Shown in pieces: positions 8,575-17,694 of a stretch of DNA of 64,000 nucleotides (its first letter is position 1; every line of letters begins with the position of its first letter). A model generated the notes under the pieces. That model ran no database searches, was not told the origin of the DNA, and saw only the letters and a program-made list of their open reading frames with translations. Origin of the DNA: Microbacterium sp. Leaf151 (GTDB lineage Bacteria; Actinomycetota; Actinomycetes; Actinomycetales; Microbacteriaceae); contig NZ_LMOR01000003.1 in the NCBI RefSeq assembly GCF_001424225.1, positions 375,006-439,005 of the forward strand. The letters are read 5' to 3'. A program made the position numbers and the translations under genes.

Positions 8575-11500
8575 GTGGAGCCGAACCAGCCCTCAGAACA
8601 AGACGAGGCGACTGTCCTCCATCCGTTGACTCCCAAATATCAGCCCGAAAAACACGCGGTGTATTTTCGCGCTATTAAAAGAGCTTTGGCGTGGACCGGT
8701 GACGACACCGTGCGCAATATTGCGCTGACGGGAAGTTACGGTGTCGGCAAGAGCAGTATTCTTCGTCAGGTCGCCACCGACCGGGATCTCAAAGTCATCC
8801 AGGTTTCGCTATCGACGCTCGGCTTCGGTTCCGAGTCTCCCGCCAAACCGAGCGTGCCCGAGTTTCCTGGCGGTGATGCGACCCAAGCGGCAAACCCGCT
8901 CCGCGAGACAACAACGAATCAGATTCAGAAGGAAATCGTCAAACAGCTGCTCTACACGCAGATGCCTGAGAGGATGCCAGGATCGCGCTACCGCCGCACG
9001 TCGGCCTTCCGTCCGAAGCGCGAGACGCTGTTCGCCCTCGCGGCAGGCGTTCCCATAGCCCTCGCCTTCTTCCTCCTTGGCTGGACCGCCCAGTTGGCAA
9101 GTCTTCTCACCGTCCCGATTGATTGGGCTATAGCTTCGAACGCGGGGCTTGTCGTGATTGCAGCGCTCTTTGTCTATGGCGTGCGCTTCGTGACCCACAA
9201 CAAAATTAGGATCGACAGCGTGTCAACTGGCGCGGCGACGATCAAGCTGTCGGCGGCTTCCGACACATATTTTGACGAGTACCTAGACGAGATCGTCTAT
9301 TTCTTCGAAGTAGTGAACGCTGACATTGTCATCTTCGAGGACATTGACCGTTTCGAAGACGCGCACATTTTTGAAACGCTGCGCGAGCTGAACACCATTC
9401 TGAACGGGGCGAAGCAGCTTGACGGCCGCGTCATCCGATTCCTCTATGCGATCAAAGACAGCATCTTCGAGGAACTCGGCACGCGGGCAGCACGGGAAGC
9501 CGCCGCCGGGCCTGATGCTCCTGTGGGACCAAATGGCGATGCGGCGATGCTCGAGGTCGCTAGGGCGAACCGTACGAAATTCTTTGACCTCGTAATACCC
9601 GTCGTGCCGTTCGTGACTCACCAGAGCGCACGCGAACTGATGGCAAGCGAGCTCGCGAGCGTGTTGGAGCACAGCGTATCCGAGGACCTGATCGACCTCG
9701 TAGCGCAGCACGTTCCCGACATGCGACTCATCAAAAATATTCGCAACGAGTTCGTCATCTTTCGTGAGCATGTCATCAAGGGGTCTGCTCTCAGTCTCAC
9801 GGATGATGCGCTTTTTGCAATGGTGCTATATAAGAGCACCCACCTTTCCGATTTTGAGCAGATCAAGCTTGGCAAGAGTGCCCTCGACTCCTTGTATCGC
9901 GACGGTCGAGCGATCGTCACCCAGCAGACCGCCCGACTCAATCGAGAGATTCAGAACGTTCGCACTCTACAACGAGCGGGTTCGGCTATGAAATCTACGA
10001 GTACTCGAATGGGAGAGGCGCTTGATAATTACATAAATCGAATGCTCGGACACTTTCAGGGTCGTCGCGTAGCCCTGCAGCTTGGGCAGGAAGCCCTCAA
10101 CTCCGACGCGCTCCGTGGAAGCAAATTCTGGTCAGAATACGCCGCCGCTCCGAGGAGCTTGACACTGACCTACAGGGAGCGAAGGGGGTACAACGAGGTC
10201 GTCGAAATTTTGCCAGAGGAGGTTGAGGTTGCGATCGGTGAACCAGTCGACCCCGCAAAATGGCGTTCAATTGCCGAGACAGATGCTACAAGAAGATTAG
10301 AGGCGGCTAGAGCTGATATCCAGTTTCTTCGGCGTGCAGACATGAGCGATCTAATGGATCGCTCCGATATGGTGCTGAATCGGCCAGACGGCGCATCCCT
10401 GCGGTCACGCGCTGAACAGCTGCTTGGCTCACCGTTAGCAATTGCGCTGGTCGAGCAAGGATATATAGACCGCTATTTCACTCTATACACCTCAACGTTC
10501 GTCGGCGAGCGGGTCAGCGCAAACGCGATGAACTTCATCCTGAAAAACGTGGACACCGGCACCATGGACATCTATGCGCCCCTCACGTCCGATGAGGTCA
10601 AGGCCGTGCTGCGCGAACGGCCACGCTTGTCTCTACGCGAGAAGTCTGCATACAACCTGGACTTCCTTGATTGTCTTCTCGAAGACAACCAGGAACTTGC
10701 CAAAGTGGTCTTGGGGAACCTACAGAAACTCGGCGACGACGAGAAGCAGTTCCTGCAGGCGTACCTTGCGAGCGAGCGCGACCTTACCCGGTTCCTTCGG
10801 ACCCTCGCGGCATCGTGGCCGCAAGTGCTGGCGTACCTAATAGATGAGGCGGAAGTCGAAGACGAGCGACGACTGCAGGCAGTTGATGCTGCGCTGAGCG
10901 CGCTGTCGGAAGACGTCGAGTACGTCGTAACTGAAGGCGTTGGCAGTTATCTGGTTGGCCACCACGAAGCGCTGTCGACCTTCACCGATCCGCAACACGC
11001 CGCCAAGGCGAGCGAAGTTGCCGCCCTCATTGACGCCGCGGAGCTTTCGATGCCGAAGCTGGCCATTCTGAGTGACGCCGTCCGTACAGCCATCATCACC
11101 GTCGAGAGGTTCGATGTCACTCGCGACAACCTGCTAACGGCCATCGCTCCTTCAACGGAGCTAGCACTTGACGCATTGCAGCAATCTTCCGACCATGTCT
11201 TCAACCGAGTCCTCTCCGACCTCGGCGGCTATCTCGCAGTGCTGGAGGATGACGAACGCACCATCTCTGACCCGGACGCGCTGATCCAGATCGTCGAAAG
11301 CGTTGCCGAAGCCGACGAGGGTTTGGTTGACCAAATCGTGGGGCGCTCGCCCTCGTCGTACGTGGTTGAAAACCTTGAGGATGCAGACAACGCCACTTGG
11401 CCGGCGCTTGCGGCGAACAAGCGTTTCGCTCCGAGGTTCACCGACGTCACCGCCTACATCGCGCAATATGGACTCGACGCGAACGTCGCCGTCGTACTGG

Positions 11501-12264
11501 CGGACGGTGCGATTGAGGTGCCGGACGGCACGGGGGACGAGGCCAAACGAGACATGGCCCAGCAGATTCTCTCCAGCGCCGCTGTGATGTCTTCTCCGGA
11601 GCTTCGGACAAATCTTCTCAGGAGCCTGGACCTCGCAGAACAGATTTCGCCCGACGTAGTTCCTGTGGAGGCCGGCGAATGGATTGGCCGTCTCATAGAG
11701 CGGAGCGTCATTGCGGATGACGAAGACAGTTTCGCCCTCCTTCAACAGGGTGACTGGGTCGGACTTGAGTACGCAATCCGCGTATCTGGTGCAATTGCAG
11801 AATTTGTTTCGCCGGCGATCCTCCCTTCGAATATGGTCATCAGGTTCCTTGACAGCACGCGGATCGACGACGCGCTGAAGATTACCGTCGTCCGACGGTT
11901 TGAAGAGTTCGCAGAGGGTGGCGGTCGTGACGTCGTTCTTCGTATGGCCACCTACGCCCTCGACAACGCCATTCTCGTCGAGTGGGGCGCGGTTAAGCTC
12001 GCGGCGAATCAACACGTCGGATCATCGGTTGTACTGCGTCTGTTGCAGCGTTTCACCGAGGGGGTCACACTGACACACCTCCGTCCCGTCCTGACGGCTC
12101 TTGGCGGCGACTATCCGTTGCTGTTGGAAGCGAACGGTCGCCACCCAAGGTTTGCCGACACTCCCGAAGTGCGGGAGCTGCTCGAGCGCCTCCAGCAACT
12201 CGGTACCGTAAACACGATTGTCTCGACGGGAACAGGTCTGAAGGCGAACATGAAGCGCCGCTAA
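8575..12264 (+). CDS. YobI/KAP-like P-loop NTPase with membrane segments, element cargo
   Basis: 1229 aa. Walker A GSYGVGKS is at res. 53-60. Two hydrophobic segments lie at about 151-171 and 188-205, between Walker A and Walker B; this insertion is a feature of KAP-type NTPases. Walker B IVIFEDID is at 251-258 and a sensor-like RFLYAIKDSIF at 288-298. The remaining ~900 residues look helical and repetitive without a recognised effector. The architecture fits YobI-like ATPases, which are found in accessory regions. A role in defence is inferred from size, location and mobile context, not shown by a known domain. GTG start with GGAG 10 nt upstream. Base composition is lower in GC than the flanking core. 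Confidence 0.75.
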   Translation: MEPNQPSEQDEATVLHPLTPKYQPEKHAVYFRAIKRALAWTGDDTVRNIALTGSYGVGKSSILRQVATDRDLKVIQVSLSTLGFGSESPAKPSVPEFPGGDATQAANPLRETTTNQIQKEIVKQLLYTQMPERMPGSRYRRTSAFRPKRETLFALAAGVPIALAFFLLGWTAQLASLLTVPIDWAIASNAGLVVIAALFVYGVRFVTHNKIRIDSVSTGAATIKLSAASDTYFDEYLDEIVYFFEVVNADIVIFEDIDRFEDAHIFETLRELNTILNGAKQLDGRVIRFLYAIKDSIFEELGTRAAREAAAGPDAPVGPNGDAAMLEVARANRTKFFDLVIPVVPFVTHQSARELMASELASVLEHSVSEDLIDLVAQHVPDMRLIKNIRNEFVIFREHVIKGSALSLTDDALFAMVLYKSTHLSDFEQIKLGKSALDSLYRDGRAIVTQQTARLNREIQNVRTLQRAGSAMKSTSTRMGEALDNYINRMLGHFQGRRVALQLGQEALNSDALRGSKFWSEYAAAPRSLTLTYRERRGYNEVVEILPEEVEVAIGEPVDPAKWRSIAETDATRRLEAARADIQFLRRADMSDLMDRSDMVLNRPDGASLRSRAEQLLGSPLAIALVEQGYIDRYFTLYTSTFVGERVSANAMNFILKNVDTGTMDIYAPLTSDEVKAVLRERPRLSLREKSAYNLDFLDCLLEDNQELAKVVLGNLQKLGDDEKQFLQAYLASERDLTRFLRTLAASWPQVLAYLIDEAEVEDERRLQAVDAALSALSEDVEYVVTEGVGSYLVGHHEALSTFTDPQHAAKASEVAALIDAAELSMPKLAILSDAVRTAIITVERFDVTRDNLLTAIAPSTELALDALQQSSDHVFNRVLSDLGGYLAVLEDDERTISDPDALIQIVESVAEADEGLVDQIVGRSPSSYVVENLEDADNATWPALAANKRFAPRFTDVTAYIAQYGLDANVAVVLADGAIEVPDGTGDEAKRDMAQQILSSAAVMSSPELRTNLLRSLDLAEQISPDVVPVEAGEWIGRLIERSVIADDEDSFALLQQGDWVGLEYAIRVSGAIAEFVSPAILPSNMVIRFLDSTRIDDALKITVVRRFEEFAEGGGRDVVLRMATYALDNAILVEWGAVKLAANQHVGSSVVLRLLQRFTEGVTLTHLRPVLTALGGDYPLLLEANGRHPRFADTPEVRELLERLQQLGTVNTIVSTGTGLKANMKRR

Positions 12265-12280
12265 CGGCCGGACGCATCAC

Positions 12281-12493
12281 TTGTGTTGACAGTCAAACAA
12301 CACCGTCGGTACATCGAACAGGGGTCAAACGACGTTGATCGGACGTCCCGACGACACTCGTCGTGGCTCACTCGAAAAATCAAAACAGAGGTCAGCTGTA
12401 ACTTCACGTCTAAGCGACCGGACGGGCGACTGGACGCTTGAAACGTAAAAATAACCCCGGTAAGGGGGTTATTTGTGTTCATGTTCGGTAGTT
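12281..12493. repeat. Right end of unit 1 (non-coding)
   Basis: About 210 bp matching 17480-17694 in blocks: ACAACACC, CGGTACATCG, AACAGGGGT, AAACAGAGGTCA, CGGACGGGCGACTGGACGC and the hairpin. Blocks are separated by diverged sequence of similar length. It has no convincing gene and abuts the core at 12494. Confidence 0.7.
12453..12474. other. Perfect hairpin at the unit 1 / unit 2 junction
   Basis: AATAACCCC and GGGGTTATT flank a GGTAAG loop. It could be a terminator, but the same hairpin exists in unit 2 where the cargo runs the other way, so a recombination role is also possible. Its right arm (AAGGGGG) sits about 6 nt before GTG 12475 and may be the ribosome-binding site of the HTH gene. 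Confidence 0.6.
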
Positions 12494-13080
12494 TGGTGGG
12501 GCTTGTTGAGAGGTACTCGAATAATTCGACAGGGGTGGCGAAGCTCCTCCAGCTGGCGAATCTGAAGCCAAGCCGGGTGGCAGTGGCCAGGCGCCCTGTA
12601 CCCCGCCGAGCTCGACGACTTACCGACGCAGAGAAGGTGGCGTTCGTTGAAGGCTACAAGCGGGGAGAGCTGGTCGCGGATCTAGCGCGTCAGCTTGGGG
12701 TGCACCGCACGACGCTCGACATGTTGGTTGCTCGTTTGAAGCTGAGCCGGGTAGATCCGAACGAAGTACCAGCAAAGGTCCGTGGCTCCCTGGTCGCGAT
12801 GTACCGGGCAGGGGAGTCCTTGGCTGCGATCGGGGAGCAGTACGGGTTCAGCGCCAACAAGGTGCAGCGGCTGCTCGTATCGATGGGTGAACCGATCCGG
12901 CCACGTGGCCCAAAGAAGCCAGCGGTCACAAGCGAGCAGGTCCAACAGATGGTCTCGCGGTACGAGCACGGTGAGGCGATCGCAGTTATCGCGGCATCGG
13001 CCGGCGTCAGCTATGCGCAGGCGAGGTCGTGCTTGATGGAGGCTGGTGTTCAGATGCGGCCGCGCGGGGGAGCGCGGTGA
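12475..13080 (+). CDS. Three-repeat helix-turn-helix protein (unit 2)
   Basis: 201 aa from GTG 12475, paralogue of the unit 1 protein. HTH units contain GVHRTTLDMLVARL, YRAGESLAAIGEQYGFSANK and YEHGEAIAVIAASAGVSYAQ, followed by MRPRGGAR at the end. The start is supported by AAGGGGG about 6 nt upstream, but that sequence belongs to the right end of unit 1; ATG 12481 and GTG 12496 are alternatives. The gene therefore reads across the core. The same fused reading frame would form in a circle made by joining the two ends. No catalytic domain is seen. Confidence 0.75.
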   Translation: MFMFGSLVGLVERYSNNSTGVAKLLQLANLKPSRVAVARRPVPRRARRLTDAEKVAFVEGYKRGELVADLARQLGVHRTTLDMLVARLKLSRVDPNEVPAKVRGSLVAMYRAGESLAAIGEQYGFSANKVQRLLVSMGEPIRPRGPKKPAVTSEQVQQMVSRYEHGEAIAVIAASAGVSYAQARSCLMEAGVQMRPRGGAR

Positions 13081-13084
13081 CTGA

Positions 13085-13507
13085 CTAGGCGACCTTCTTC
13101 TTCTCGGCTTTGTCTCGCGCGATAGCGAGCAGGACACGGGCTAGCTTGTCGAAGTCGACGTCCGATCTAACAATTGCTTCGGTGCGGATGACGTATGACT
13201 TGTTCGTGCGCCTCCTGCCGGGAGTCCTGTTCGCTGGCGGTGGTGCTGCTTCGAGCCGAGCAATGACCTTTGTGAATTCGGCGTAAGCCTTGCCGGCACG
13301 GTGGGGGAGGTTTGACCACTTCGCCGTGACCGCCTGTCGATACGTGATCGCTTGCTCGTCGGTGAGGTCCGTGCTGGGTTTGTAGTACTCGTGCAGTGTG
13401 CATTGGTCTTCGAAGGTCAGCTTTGTCCAGCCACGCTCACTGCGTCGCCAATGATCAGTGAGAACATTTCGGTTGAGCAGATAAGTGGTGCGAGTAAGGC
13501 GTGGCAT
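13085..13507 (-). CDS. Unknown element protein (unit 2)
   Basis: 140 aa, homologous end to end with the protein at 7917-8342 (shared FEDQC, LHEYY, VTAKW, RAGKAY, YVIRTEA, DFDKL). It is convergent with the HTH gene (4 bp apart) and lies 30 bp downstream of the cargo gene on the same strand, so here it can be co-transcribed with the cargo. In unit 1 the cargo points the other way. Maintenance of the reading frame in both copies indicates selection for the protein. Function unknown. Confidence 0.75.
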   Translation of the reverse strand: MPRLTRTTYLLNRNVLTDHWRRSERGWTKLTFEDQCTLHEYYKPSTDLTDEQAITYRQAVTAKWSNLPHRAGKAYAEFTKVIARLEAAPPPANRTPGRRRTNKSYVIRTEAIVRSDVDFDKLARVLLAIARDKAEKKKVA

Positions 13508-13537
13508 ATGTGTCGGTGTTGGTAACCTAACGAGGAT

Positions 13538-16500
13538 CTACCTATCAAAGCCCTCTTGCTCGCGCCGTGCGGTCTCGTCGTTGCGTAGCGCTTCTCGTTT
13601 ATAGTGGTCCGCGATTTTACGGAGGAGCCGGGCAGTCTTCGGCCACTCGTCATTGGCCAGAGAAGCGTAGTCCTCGTACTTTCGGACCAGAGCACGCTCC
13701 TGATCGCCACCCTCACCTATGCTTCGCGTTACAACCCCCCGCAGGTTCGTAACACCAATGGGGAAGTTCCTGTCGATAACCTTGGAGCTACTATCTTCCA
13801 GAAAATTCCGAACTGCCAAGGTCGGCCACAAATCTCCATCTGATTTGGAAAGAGCGAAAACCTGACCAATGTGAGCTTCACCGACTTCCAGGCGACCCGC
13901 ATCGGCTAGCAGCGTTCTCGTTTCCTCAACCCATTGCCTTAGAAGCTGCTCATCGACTTCCTCACTATTCACATTTGAACCTGGTATAACACTCCATCGG
14001 TGGAGCAAGTCCCAGGCGTTCTGAACGACGTGAGATGGGTGTTTCTCGTCTGACTCGTTCGAGTCCTTGCGTCTGTATAGGTAACTGACAATCTGCACAA
14101 AGAAGGCGGGAGACGACGCAAGAAGCGCCTGAAGTGCAGCAATGTCGGAGGAGCGACCAAGCGCCGGAAGCAGGCGCCATTCCAAAAGCCCTAGTGCTTC
14201 AGTGTCTATCTGGCCGGCCTTTCGGACGTACTCTAAGAGAGCGGCAAGGTCATACTGAGATAGCAGTCTTCGCTCAGGATCGTCCTTTGAGTCAATCAGC
14301 TCATTGAGCAGGCGGACGATAAGATGTGAGTCAAGGTCTTGATCGGATCGATGTGAATAAATCGCCATCAAGTCCAAAGCTTTCGCGTGTCGTCCATTTC
14401 GGCGCAGGTGTTCAGCAGTTTCGTTCACGAGGGCGAATGCCCCGCGTCCCATGGTTTCGAACTCGGACCAGTACAGGTGATCCACTTCCTCGCCGGCCAA
14501 ACGAGCTACGTCCCAAGCCATGGGGAGATCATCCATCATTCGGAGCAATCGAGCGCGAATAAGCGGGTTGTCACCGTGCTGTTCGGATAGAGCTATCAGA
14601 TCGTCGTTCCTCGTCCCCAGTTTCTTGCTGATGAAGGCCCAAGCGAATTCACGGACGCCGTCGTTTTCATCGACAACCAGAGCGGCAACACCGTTGATGT
14701 CCAGTTCGATAATTGGAGATTTTGCAGCAGCAACACCGACACTCCAAGGTGTTACGACAACTTTTGAGAGTTGAACTATACCGTCGATTCCGGACTGGAT
14801 ATAGACGCTTTCGGCTGCTTGAACTTGACGCCTACGAACCTCTTCATCGTATCTCTCATAGTCGTCGCGCAGATCGATGCCGCCTCCGATATCCGGAGTG
14901 TGCTCGAACAGCCAAGCTGACCGTTCGATTGCGTCTTCGGGTTCGAATTTGAGAGCGAGAATGTCGAAATCGACTAGCTGTTCTTCGTCGAGTGACCAGT
15001 CAGCATCAGGGTACTGTCGATGTCGACGGACCATCGAACTAATTCTGGACCAAATTGAATCGCGTAATGAAGATTCCATGATAGCGGCCGAAGCATCCTC
15101 GAGCAGAACAAGCACTTGCGCGCGTAGCTGGGGAGGCAAGTCGTCCAGCTTGTCGACGAGATCCGGTAGCCGGGAATAGTCGGCGGCAGCCAGTTCGACG
15201 CTCAGGTCGAGGATGTGTTGGACGGCCTCGAAGTAGCTTGCCATCGTCACAGGGTGGTCGTTCACGTCTCGTTTCCAGGACCTGAACTCGGGACCGCTGC
15301 CTTCCATTGACGACGCATGGGGTTCCGGTAGGAGCGCCTGAAGCAGGGGCCACGCCGTATCAGGATCCTGGGCACAAATCTTCGAGAGCACCTTGTTGCG
15401 CGAAGCAAGGGAAGCGCCGGTTTGTGGGTGCCATGGCAAAAAGATGTTTGTGAGGGCGCCAATCGGCCGATTTGAGAGCTTGCCGCCAGGATCCGTTTTG
15501 GCTAGCTGAACGAGTAATGTCACAGCGCGGCCAAAATAGTCAGGAGACCATGCGAGCGTCTCGAGAGACCACAGTAGGTACACATGTGGGCTCGACGGTG
15601 ACATGAAATCATCAGAGTCTTCGAAGATCCGACCTTCGAGCACTCCACCCGTATTGATGGCCGCCTCGAGTTCGTCGAGGAACTGGTCGGGTGCCGCCTC
15701 GGCGAGGAGGGAGAGCACATCAAATAGCGACTCCCACAGTTTGCCGGTCTCGTCTTCGTTCGCTCGCTGAAGCAGGGCTCGGACGGTCAGCTCTGCCCAT
15801 CCATGTACGGATGCGCCTCCGACAAGGGTTTGGTTGTCGCCGTCAGAGCCAAAGAGGGCCAGGGTTTGGGACACGCCTCTTCGGAGGTCGGTAGAGTGAG
15901 CTTTAACCTTACCGTCGATATTGGCTCGCCATCTCTGGTCGCGGGGCAATTCGAGGCTCGGGTCGACCGCACCCAGTACCTCTTGAACAATGCCCTCCAT
16001 CTCCTTGAGGTCTTCAGCCGATATAGCAGGGCTGTAGTTTAGAAAGCTTGCTTTTGAGTCGAACACTTTCCATGCTTCCCCTACATGGGTCAGCACAGGA
16101 GCCGGTCCGCTCGACAGTTTGTTCAAAGATTCCTGCGCGGATTCCGGAGTCTGCCCGGTGAACGTCGTGAAGACGGAGGTATCGCCCTTTTGTGCAAAGT
16201 TCCAAGCCCCCATAAGCCACGCGCGGCGAGCCACTTGCGTTGCACCCGTGAGAGGTGCACTTAGGGCGAGTCCGAAATTGGACGTACCGGCGACATGTTG
16301 TTTGAAGAGGGGCAGACTTTTATTTAGGGCTCGCGATAGTTTTGTTACCCGTTCCTGATCGACGCCGGCTGCCTTCAGTATCTCGCCAGCATTCCCTATC
16401 GGAATGGGAGGCAAGGGTATCGCCATCTCGACGGCGCCAGTGGTGTGCAACACGACATGGTGGCCTGTGACCAGGTCCGCTTGACGCATAAGTGATTCGT

Positions 16501-17323
16501 CGAAAGGCACAAGTATGAGCAGGCCTTCTATGCTATCGAGGTAAGCAAGTGCCCCTGGATCAAAAACCACAAGGGCCCGATCGAGCAGTTGCTCCCGAAT
16601 GTCAGGTTCGCTGGTCATGATAACGGCCGCGACAAATGCGATAACATCGTCGCTCGTCGGCGCGTTGATCCATATATGGGCGCTGTCGGTATCGAGAAAC
16701 TCGCGAAGCAAATCCGCACAGACATTCGAACGACCGGTGATCAAAAGTTCAGGAGTGATCAGGCCGTTCGAGCCGGTTGTATATCGATCCCACCAAGCGG
16801 TCAGTGTGCTCACGCCGCTTGCTGGAATATTCAGCAATTCCGAGAACCAAATGTGGTCTCGGGGAGAGTTCTCAAACGCCGCGTACAAGTCATACGACGA
16901 TAGAGCAATGACGCTCTTCCATTCGCCATGCGCTGCTTTCGTTTGCGCCCATTTGGAAGCACCCGCCCACCGTCGTGGAGTGACGAACACAAAGGTTGTG
17001 TCTAGCTTTTCAACCCCCAAGGGGTCAAGAGTGCGCTTGTTGTAGTCTTTGTTCGCTTTGTCCTGAGGCTGATCGCTAGTGCCAAATTCCCACACACTAC
17101 GCCCTAGTGGGACGAAGGGACTTTGTACCGGCGAAGTGACAATGCCGTCGTATCCCGAAAAGTCCACATGCTCGTCGCCGGGCATAATCAGCTCTTGAAC
17201 GTTTGGGACGCTTGATCTGACTAGTCGCCTCACTACATTAGGCAGCTGGGAGCGAGTGTTATAAGTCTCGGCCCACGACTCGATCTGCTGCTGTGACGCA
17301 AGGTGAGGAGGGCGATGCGTCAT
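13538..17323 (-). CDS. Large unknown protein with nuclease-like N-terminus, element cargo
   Basis: 1261 aa. The N-terminal ~165 residues hold conserved-looking YDG (58-60), SVWEFGTS (76-83), KANKDYNKRT (89-98) and TFVFVTPRRW (110-119). The D...E spacing and flanking strands resemble a restriction-endonuclease-like fold, though a canonical (D/E)xK is not evident. A segment at about 190-300 looks like a degenerate STAND-type NTPase (LLITGRSN; LILVPFD; GHHVV) without a Walker A lysine. The rest (400-1261) appears to be helical repeats. I know no characterised homologue; an antiviral sensor-effector is a hypothesis. ATG with GGAG 8 nt upstream. Confidence 0.7.
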   Translation of the reverse strand: MTHRPPHLASQQQIESWAETYNTRSQLPNVVRRLVRSSVPNVQELIMPGDEHVDFSGYDGIVTSPVQSPFVPLGRSVWEFGTSDQPQDKANKDYNKRTLDPLGVEKLDTTFVFVTPRRWAGASKWAQTKAAHGEWKSVIALSSYDLYAAFENSPRDHIWFSELLNIPASGVSTLTAWWDRYTTGSNGLITPELLITGRSNVCADLLREFLDTDSAHIWINAPTSDDVIAFVAAVIMTSEPDIREQLLDRALVVFDPGALAYLDSIEGLLILVPFDESLMRQADLVTGHHVVLHTTGAVEMAIPLPPIPIGNAGEILKAAGVDQERVTKLSRALNKSLPLFKQHVAGTSNFGLALSAPLTGATQVARRAWLMGAWNFAQKGDTSVFTTFTGQTPESAQESLNKLSSGPAPVLTHVGEAWKVFDSKASFLNYSPAISAEDLKEMEGIVQEVLGAVDPSLELPRDQRWRANIDGKVKAHSTDLRRGVSQTLALFGSDGDNQTLVGGASVHGWAELTVRALLQRANEDETGKLWESLFDVLSLLAEAAPDQFLDELEAAINTGGVLEGRIFEDSDDFMSPSSPHVYLLWSLETLAWSPDYFGRAVTLLVQLAKTDPGGKLSNRPIGALTNIFLPWHPQTGASLASRNKVLSKICAQDPDTAWPLLQALLPEPHASSMEGSGPEFRSWKRDVNDHPVTMASYFEAVQHILDLSVELAAADYSRLPDLVDKLDDLPPQLRAQVLVLLEDASAAIMESSLRDSIWSRISSMVRRHRQYPDADWSLDEEQLVDFDILALKFEPEDAIERSAWLFEHTPDIGGGIDLRDDYERYDEEVRRRQVQAAESVYIQSGIDGIVQLSKVVVTPWSVGVAAAKSPIIELDINGVAALVVDENDGVREFAWAFISKKLGTRNDDLIALSEQHGDNPLIRARLLRMMDDLPMAWDVARLAGEEVDHLYWSEFETMGRGAFALVNETAEHLRRNGRHAKALDLMAIYSHRSDQDLDSHLIVRLLNELIDSKDDPERRLLSQYDLAALLEYVRKAGQIDTEALGLLEWRLLPALGRSSDIAALQALLASSPAFFVQIVSYLYRRKDSNESDEKHPSHVVQNAWDLLHRWSVIPGSNVNSEEVDEQLLRQWVEETRTLLADAGRLEVGEAHIGQVFALSKSDGDLWPTLAVRNFLEDSSSKVIDRNFPIGVTNLRGVVTRSIGEGGDQERALVRKYEDYASLANDEWPKTARLLRKIADHYKREALRNDETARREQEGFDR

Positions 17324-17694
17324 GGAATACTCCGAGCCATGGTGTCAGACTGGCCCTGATGCAGCAACGGCCTACAAGCGCCACGAGGAAGCGCGGCATC
17401 TCCCACCGCTAGGTCAGGGGTTGTGTGATGACTGGGCAACATAACTAAGTGTGATTATGACAGGCACATCAGACACTGTCTGTAGTAGAAGCCACAACAC
17501 CACCGGTACATCGCAACAGGGGTAGTAAGTCTCCTTGTAAGCGTACCGATGGCACCCCCCTGTATGCCCCTCGAAATAATCGAAACAGAGGTCAATAGTG
17601 GTTTCGCATCGAAGCGAGCGGACGGGCGACTGGACGCGCGCGACACAAAAATAACCCCGGTAAAGGGGTTATTTCGTGTTGAAGCTCGGTAGCT
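17324..17694. repeat. Right end of unit 2 and upstream region of the cargo gene
   Basis: 371 bp without a convincing gene. The part from about 17480 to 17694 is the right end shared with unit 1. The perfect inverted repeat AAATAACCCC / GGGGTTATTT (17649-17674) lies 20 bp from the tRNA 3' end. On the minus strand it is followed by TTTTTG and could terminate tRNA-Lys. The promoter of the cargo gene should lie in 17324-17480, but I cannot place it. Confidence 0.65.

Larger units (their letters stand above)
7322..12493. mobile_element. Unit 1 of a tandem tRNA-Lys-targeted element (cargo: YobI/KAP-like ATPase)
   Basis: 5172 bp from core TGGTGGG (7322-7328) to the base before the next core (12494). 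Contents: a three-HTH gene, a convergent unknown gene, a 1229-aa ATPase gene and a non-coding right end. The left end (7329-7371) and right end match those of unit 2, while the cargo is unrelated and in opposite orientation, so this is not a simple duplication. The core equals the reverse complement of the tRNA-Lys 3' terminus (CCC-A-CCA), so each insertion would restore an intact tRNA end. No recombinase domain is recognised. Confidence 0.7.
12494..17694. mobile_element. Unit 2 of the tandem tRNA-Lys-targeted element (cargo: nuclease-like protein)
   Basis: 5201 bp from core TGGTGGG (12494-12500) to the base before the tRNA-Lys CCA core (17695-17701). It carries homologues of the HTH and unknown genes of unit 1 and a different cargo gene on the opposite strand. 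The left end (12501-12543) differs from that of unit 1 at only 4 of 43 bases although the rest of the HTH gene is clearly more diverged, pointing to selection on the DNA end itself. Confidence 0.7.

Noticed and set aside
7340..17680. Terminal inverted repeats in the tRNA-Lys elements
   Set aside because: Left end (CTCGAATAATTC..CCGGGGT) and inverted right end (CACGAAATAACC..CCGGGGT) share patches, but spacing differs and the match is too weak to claim.
7312..17694. Simple segmental duplication as explanation of the two units
   Set aside because: The cargo genes are unrelated in sequence and lie in opposite orientation, while only the ends and the HTH/unknown pair match.
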